The position numbers and the translations under genes are program-made. From Lawsonibacter faecis (GTDB lineage Bacteria > Bacillota > Clostridia > Oscillospirales > Oscillospiraceae): 64,000 nt of DNA. Numbering within the stretch: position 1 is the stretch's first letter; each line of letters opens with the position of its first letter. The stretch covers positions 413,609-477,608 of the forward strand of contig NZ_JACOPQ010000002.1 in the NCBI RefSeq assembly GCF_014287675.1. The letters are read 5' to 3'. Shown here in pieces: positions 60,187 through 64,000 of this stretch. The notes under the pieces are model-generated. The model was not told the DNA's origin and searched no databases. It was given only the letters and a program-made list of their open reading frames with translations.

Positions 60187-60329
60187 GCTTTCTGCGAAAA
60201 AACCGCTCTGCCGCGGCAGTCCTCCTGATCGGACTCCTCTTCGTGGCCGTTGGCGTATGGCGGGGAGAGGTGGAGGTCGTCTTCCGCAAGGCGGTCAATA
60301 TCTGTATGGAGTGTATCGGTCTTGGGTAA
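60183..60329 (+). CDS. CD1871A-like CXXC mini-membrane protein
   Basis: 48 aa from ATG 60183, overlapping the lipoprotein stop. One membrane segment (about 10-27) and a C-terminal CXXC in NICMECIGLG. This matches small CD1871A-type CXXC proteins of clostridia that are always found beside ferredoxin-type membrane proteins and thioredoxin lipoproteins. Probably a redox relay through the membrane; no experimental function is known to me. Confidence 0.8.
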   Translation: MSFLRKNRSAAAVLLIGLLFVAVGVWRGEVEVVFRKAVNICMECIGLG

Positions 60330-61200
60330 AGTATTCTCATCGGTCAGGCGCCGCCTGCGCACCTGGGTGCAGATCGGCTTCACCGCCCTGACGAACGGTT
60401 ACGCCGCCGGCTTCGCCAAGGGTACTATCTACAAGGGGCCCACCAAGGCCTTCTGCGTGCCGGGCCTCAACTGCTACTCCTGCCCCGGCGCGCTGGGCGC
60501 CTGCCCCATCGGCTCCTTCCAGGCCGTCATCGCCAGCCGGGACTACAAGTTCACCTTCTACATCGTGGGCTTTCTCATGCTGGTGGGGGCTGTTTTCGGC
60601 CGCTTTGTCTGCGGGTGGCTGTGCCCCTTCGGGCTGGTGCAGGACCTGCTCTACAAAATTCCGTTTATCAAAAAGCTGCGCAGGCTTCCCGGCGACCGCT
60701 TCCTCAAATATCTCAAGTATGTCATTCTCGCCGGCTTCGTCATCATCCTGCCCCTGACGGTGCTGGACATCGTCGGCCAGGGCCAGCCCTGGTTTTGCAA
60801 ATACATCTGCCCCTCGGGCACCCTCTTCGCGGGCATCCCCCTGGTGGCCTCCAGCCCGCCCCTCCAGCAGGCTCTGGGCTGGCTCTTCACCTGGAAGGTG
60901 GGAATTCTGGCGGTGCTGCTGCTCCTCTCCGTGGCGGTGTACCGCCCCTTCTGCCGCTACCTCTGCCCCCTGGGCGCCGTCTACGGCCTCTTTAACCCCA
61001 TCGCCTTCTACCGCTTCAGGGTGGACGGGCAGAAATGCACCGGCTGCGCCGTCTGCCAGAAGGCCTGCCCCATGGATATCCCGGTCTACAAGACCCCCAA
61101 CTCCCCCGAGTGCATCCGCTGCGGGGTGTGCAAAAAGAGCTGCCCCCACGGGGCCATCTGCCCGACCCTCAGCAAAAACCGCGTAAAGGAGGCGCAGTAA
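60322..61200 (+). CDS. NapH-like membrane 4Fe-4S protein
   Basis: 292 aa from TTG 60322, which overlaps the previous gene. Four or five membrane segments, and Cys motifs CVPGLNCYSCP, CGWLCPFG, CKYICPSG and CRYLCPLG, followed by two C-terminal ferredoxin clusters, CTGCAVCQKACP and CIRCGVCKKSCP. This is the NapH/CcoG/RdxA type of polyferredoxin. It probably moves electrons from cytoplasmic ferredoxin across the membrane to the thiol proteins encoded upstream. Confidence 0.9.
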   Translation: MGKVFSSVRRRLRTWVQIGFTALTNGYAAGFAKGTIYKGPTKAFCVPGLNCYSCPGALGACPIGSFQAVIASRDYKFTFYIVGFLMLVGAVFGRFVCGWLCPFGLVQDLLYKIPFIKKLRRLPGDRFLKYLKYVILAGFVIILPLTVLDIVGQGQPWFCKYICPSGTLFAGIPLVASSPPLQQALGWLFTWKVGILAVLLLLSVAVYRPFCRYLCPLGAVYGLFNPIAFYRFRVDGQKCTGCAVCQKACPMDIPVYKTPNSPECIRCGVCKKSCPHGAICPTLSKNRVKEAQ

Positions 61201-61201
61201 T

Positions 61202-61555
61202 ATGCTCCATCAGTCCTCTCCCGACCCGGTCGTCCTCACCATTACCCTGGCCTTCCTGGGCCTGGCGGCGGCGCTGGGCCTGGCGGCCGTGTCCGCCCTG
61301 CTGCTCTTCCAGACCCGGCGCCGGGGCGCCGCGCTGGCCTACCTCGCCATGGCGGGCGTCTTCACCGCGGCCCTGGTACGGGTCCTGACCCGTGCGTTGG
61401 GCGGCGTGGTGTGCTACCGCTCCCCCCTCCAGACAGTCCTGCTCTATGGGGGGCTTATCACTTTACACCTCTACTTTATCTGGGATACCTGGCGCACCCT
61501 GCGGCAGGAGCTGGCCATCCCCTGCAAGCTGGATAAGGATGGTGAAAAACCTTGA
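61202..61555 (+). CDS. membrane protein of the redox operon
   Basis: 117 aa with three membrane segments (about 10-35, 45-63 and 75-92). One Cys in GVVCYRSP and one near the C-terminus in IPCKLD. It lies 1 bp after the NapH-like gene and overlaps the regulator gene by 4 bp. No family recognised. Confidence 0.75.
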   Translation: MLHQSSPDPVVLTITLAFLGLAAALGLAAVSALLLFQTRRRGAALAYLAMAGVFTAALVRVLTRALGGVVCYRSPLQTVLLYGGLITLHLYFIWDTWRTLRQELAIPCKLDKDGEKP

Positions 61556-61971
61556 CAGGCGAATTTTCTCTGGCGATCCACGCCCTGGTCTTCCTCAGCC
61601 GCCATCCGGGCGCCACCCAGTCCAGCGAGACCCTGGCGGACAACATCTGCACCAATCCCGCCCGGGTGCGCAAGGTCATGTCGGGCCTGAAAAAGGCCGG
61701 GCTGGTCTCCACCAAGGAGGGCGCCGAGGGCGGCTACGCCCTGGAGCGCCCCTCCGGCGAGATTACCCTCCGGCAGGTGGCCGACGCGGTGGACGCGCGC
61801 TTTGTCTCCGCCTCCTGGCGCAGCGGGGATATCGACAAGGAGTGCCTCATCGCCTCCGGCATGGCCGGGGTGATGGACGGCCTCTACGGCGAGCTGGACG
61901 GGCTGTGCAAGACCCGGCTGGCCGCCCTCACCGTGGCGGACATCGAGGGGCGTATTTTCCCGCCCGGCTGA
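61552..61971 (+). CDS. Rrf2-family transcriptional regulator
   Basis: 139 aa from TTG 61552, overlapping the previous stop. The N-terminal winged helix has the Rrf2 signature LADNICTNPARVRKVMSGLKKAGLV followed by GGYAL. Instead of the three-Cys iron-sulfur motif of IscR/NsrR it has one Cys in KECLIAS and one in GLCKTR, so cofactor binding is uncertain. Last gene of the redox operon; a dyad over the operon promoter is the likely operator. Confidence 0.88.
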   Translation: MTGEFSLAIHALVFLSRHPGATQSSETLADNICTNPARVRKVMSGLKKAGLVSTKEGAEGGYALERPSGEITLRQVADAVDARFVSASWRSGDIDKECLIASGMAGVMDGLYGELDGLCKTRLAALTVADIEGRIFPPG

Positions 61972-62031
61972 TGTGCGGCAGGGCGCCGCCCTCTCGGGGG
62001 CGCAATGGTGAACATGACTTTGGAAACGCCA

Positions 62032-62059
62032 GGGCGGCCATCCCGCGGGATGGCCGCCC
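62032..62059. terminator. hairpin after the Rrf2 gene
   Basis: GGGCGGCCATCCC and GGGATGGCCGCCC form a perfect GC-rich stem. No T run follows, so termination is likely but not certain. Confidence 0.6.
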
Positions 62060-62188
62060 GAACGCGTAGAGAGGGACCGGGCCAAATTCAGGGCGGTGAT
62101 TTTTCCTCTTGTCCAAACTCCGGTTTCGCGCTATAATGATTCGTTGTGTACGAACGTCTTTTCCACTCTGCAGAAAGGAGGGGAACCC

Positions 62189-62743
62189 ATGCCCCGCTAC
62201 GGATTTATTCACGACAAGCTGGATATCAAGTTCCTGCTGCTCTATATCCTGTCCCGGGCCGCCGCTCCCCTCGACTTCTCCACCCTGACCGACCTGACCA
62301 TGATCGACGAGGGCGTGGACTATTTCGACTTTGCCGAGGCCCTCTCCGAGCTGGTGGAGAGCGGACACGCCACCCTGACCGACGGCAGCTACGCCATCAC
62401 CGACAAGGGCAGGAAGAACGGCGCGGTGTGCGAGAGCAGCCTGCCCTACTCCGTGCGCACCAAATGCTCCCGCCGCCTCTCCAAGGTCAATGCCGCCCTC
62501 CGCCGGGACGCCCAGGTCCGCTCCGAGATTCTCCCCCGCGCCGACGGCACCTGCACCCTGCGCCTCTCCCTCGACGACGAGGAGGGCAACATCCTGACCC
62601 TGGAGTTGCTCTCCCCCTCCCAGGCCCAGTCGGAGCGGCTGGCCGAGGGGTTCAAGGCCCGGCCGGAGCAGATTTACAACGGCGTGCTGGACGTGCTGCT
62701 GGCCGAGGCCGACAACGCGGATAACAAAGAGCGCGAGCCGTAG
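62189..62743 (+). CDS. DUF4364 protein
   Basis: 184 aa, site AGAAAGGAGG. Begins with a winged-helix-like part (IKFLLLYILSRAAAPLDFSTLTDLT, then ALSELVESGHATLTDGSYAITDKG), followed by a mixed alpha/beta half. This is the Firmicutes-specific DUF4364, thought to be a regulator because of the winged helix. No target known. Monocistronic. Confidence 0.85.
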   Translation: MPRYGFIHDKLDIKFLLLYILSRAAAPLDFSTLTDLTMIDEGVDYFDFAEALSELVESGHATLTDGSYAITDKGRKNGAVCESSLPYSVRTKCSRRLSKVNAALRRDAQVRSEILPRADGTCTLRLSLDDEEGNILTLELLSPSQAQSERLAEGFKARPEQIYNGVLDVLLAEADNADNKEREP

Positions 62744-62785
62744 GATTTCCCTGAGGCCCGCTCCGACAGCGAGGTACGAACATTT

Positions 62786-63778
62786 ATGACGGAACCGATT
62801 TTGTTTGGCTTTCCCATCACCCTGCTCTTCCTCTATTTCATGGTCTACTCCTTCCTGGGCTGGATTATGGAGACCACCTACTGCTCCATTGGGGAGCGCC
62901 GCTTTGTGGCCCGCGGCTTCCTCTACGGCCCCATCTGTCCCATCTACGGCGTGGGCGTGCTGATGATGATCTGCTGGTTCGCCCCCTTCACGGGCAATCC
63001 CATCCTCTTCTATGCCATCGCCGTCATCTGCATGTCCGCCTGGGAATATCTGGTCGGCTGGTTTCTGGAGACCACCACCCACATCAAGTACTGGGACTAC
63101 AGCATGCACAAGTTGAACCTCCACGGGCGCATCTGCCTGTGGGTCTCCCTCACCTGGGGCGTTCTGGCCTATCTCGTCATCTTCTGGATTCACCCCCCGG
63201 TGGCCCGGCTCATTGACAAAATCCCCCCGCTGGCCCAGCACATCGTCGCGCTGGTGCTGCTGGTGCTGCTGGTGGCCGACGCCGCCGCAACCATCCGGGA
63301 CCTCGCCCTGGTCACCCGGATGCTGGGCAAGCTGAACCAGATGGGCGAGGAGCTCCAGCTCCAGCTCGCCCTGGGCAAGTCCGAGCTCTCCGACCGGCTG
63401 GACGAGGCCCGTGACACCCTCACCGACCGTCTGGAGGACGTGAGGGACTCCATCACGGAGCGGCTGGAGGGGGCCAGGGACAGCATCAGCGGTACCCTCA
63501 CCGCCGTCAAGGCAGCCCAGGACGCCATCGACAGCGTCCCCGGCCCCACGCCGGATGCCGAGACCGAGAACGCCGCCGTCTCCGCCATGCGCCAGCGGTA
63601 CAACGAGCTGCTGGCCAAGGCAGAGCGGCAGAGCCGCCACCTGCGCCACGCCTACAGCGGCATGACCTCCAAGCGTCTCTCCGACGCGCTCACCCAGGTG
63701 GCCGACGCCAGCCGCCGCAGCCGCGCCGAGCGCGAGGCCAAAAAGGCCGAGCGCAAGGCCGCCAAAAAGAACCAATAG
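62786..63778 (+). CDS. CmpB-like putative ABC transporter permease (PF06541-type)
   Basis: 330 aa. Four or five membrane segments in the first 190 residues with the hallmark YSFLGWIMETTYCSI, RGFLYGPICPIYGVG and WEYLVGWFLE of this family. The C-terminal 150 residues form a long charged coiled coil with heptad-like repeats (LDEARDTLTDRLEDVRDSITERLEGARDSI). No ATPase partner is nearby, so the ABC annotation of the family is unproven; a scaffold or envelope role is equally likely. Confidence 0.82.
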   Translation: MTEPILFGFPITLLFLYFMVYSFLGWIMETTYCSIGERRFVARGFLYGPICPIYGVGVLMMICWFAPFTGNPILFYAIAVICMSAWEYLVGWFLETTTHIKYWDYSMHKLNLHGRICLWVSLTWGVLAYLVIFWIHPPVARLIDKIPPLAQHIVALVLLVLLVADAAATIRDLALVTRMLGKLNQMGEELQLQLALGKSELSDRLDEARDTLTDRLEDVRDSITERLEGARDSISGTLTAVKAAQDAIDSVPGPTPDAETENAAVSAMRQRYNELLAKAERQSRHLRHAYSGMTSKRLSDALTQVADASRRSRAEREAKKAERKAAKKNQ

Positions 63779-63801
63779 AGAAAACCCTCCGCAGAGGACG
63801 G

Positions 63802-64000
63802 TGAACAGCCCCAAGTTATTCAGACAGCACAAAAAAGCGGCCCGTGAGTAGGCAAAGCAGATTATGAGGAGAGGTGGCGCACAAGCGGCGCCTCTCCCGT
63901 TTTTATTTGGATACGCTCATAGTTATAAAAGTGAATAAACTCGGCAATCGCATGGTTGGCCTCTTCAAAGGTGTCCGGCTTATGCCTGTAAATACACTCG
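63802..64000 (-). mobile_element. end of an IS3-family insertion sequence
   Basis: The last 200 bp begin near 63802 with TGAACAGCCCC, which resembles the IS3-family terminal inverted repeat, and continue into the 3' end of a transposase gene on the minus strand. The rest lies beyond the window. Confidence 0.65.
63862..63999 (-). CDS. IS3-family transposase ORFB, C-terminal fragment at the window edge
   Basis: 45 codons plus stop, open to the right edge. The stretch AEFIHFYNYERIQIKTGEAP is the typical end of the IS3 rve integrase core (the conserved YNxxRIQxKT pattern). The catalytic DDE residues lie outside the window. Confidence 0.8.
   Translation of the reverse strand, partial: ECIYRHKPDTFEEANHAIAEFIHFYNYERIQIKTGEAPLVRHLSS

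Overview
The window reads as chromosomal DNA of a high-GC, anaerobic gut Firmicute of the Oscillospiraceae type (Flavonifractor, Lawsonibacter, Intestinimonas relatives). This is inferred from Firmicutes-type ribosome binding sites, DUF4364, the paired TIGR03960/TIGR03936 radical-SAM genes, many ferredoxin-type proteins and 2-oxoacid:ferredoxin oxidoreductase genes. The genus is not proven by anything here.

Region 1 (1-16,843) is lower in GC than the rest and is the right arm of an integrative element. Its integrase ends 33 bp from the 3' end of a tRNA-Ser(CGA) gene. The arm carries an ABC exporter (first gene cut by the window edge), a WYL regulator, a LexA-type repressor with its own GAAC-N4-GTTC operator, an ImmA/IrrE-type metallopeptidase and small zinc-ribbon proteins. 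It also holds a 5.2 kb cargo block flanked by 134-bp direct repeats (secreted small protein, two FtsX-like permeases, ABC ATPase, ECF sigma, zinc-finger anti-sigma). The arm ends with a sigma-like protein, a structured non-coding stretch, a PemK/MazF toxin, two ParB-like proteins, an excisionase and the integrase.

Region 2 (17-38 kb) is chromosomal: a solute-binding lipoprotein followed by a cache-GGDEF-EAL protein, molybdopterin genes (moeA and a MobB-MogA-like fusion), a membrane GGDEF protein, gluQRS, a UvrA paralogue divergent from an AraC/GyrI-like regulator, a DUF362-ferredoxin protein, two tRNA-Ser genes beside a duplicated terminator block, an XRE-S24 repressor, DUF6514, the radical-SAM pair, a DUF308 protein, a YbaK deacylase and a hotdog thioesterase.

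Region 3 (38.3-48.0 kb) is a partial phage packaging module: small terminase, Cys-rich protein, large terminase, a 752-aa protein with a toxin-like C-terminal tip, scaffold-like protein, small membrane protein and portal. No capsid, tail, lysis, replication or integrase gene is seen. The 752-aa gene is followed by three paralogous 105-aa genes at an exact 449-bp period, each preceded by the toxin gene's 3' end or a copy of it. The gene junctions are filled by a modular family of 111-115-nt hairpin elements with covarying terminal stems, alternating with a second conserved unit.

Region 4 (48.0-64 kb) is metabolic: a four-subunit 2-oxoacid:ferredoxin oxidoreductase with an NDP-forming acyl-CoA synthetase, an MFS carrier, an M20 amidohydrolase and a YfcC carrier, which together suggest amino-acid or peptide fermentation yielding ATP. 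A GGDEF-PAS-GGDEF-EAL protein follows, then a membrane redox cluster (TlpA-like lipoprotein, CXXC mini-protein, NapH-like ferredoxin, membrane protein, Rrf2 regulator), DUF4364, a CmpB-like membrane protein and the end of an IS3-family element at the right edge.
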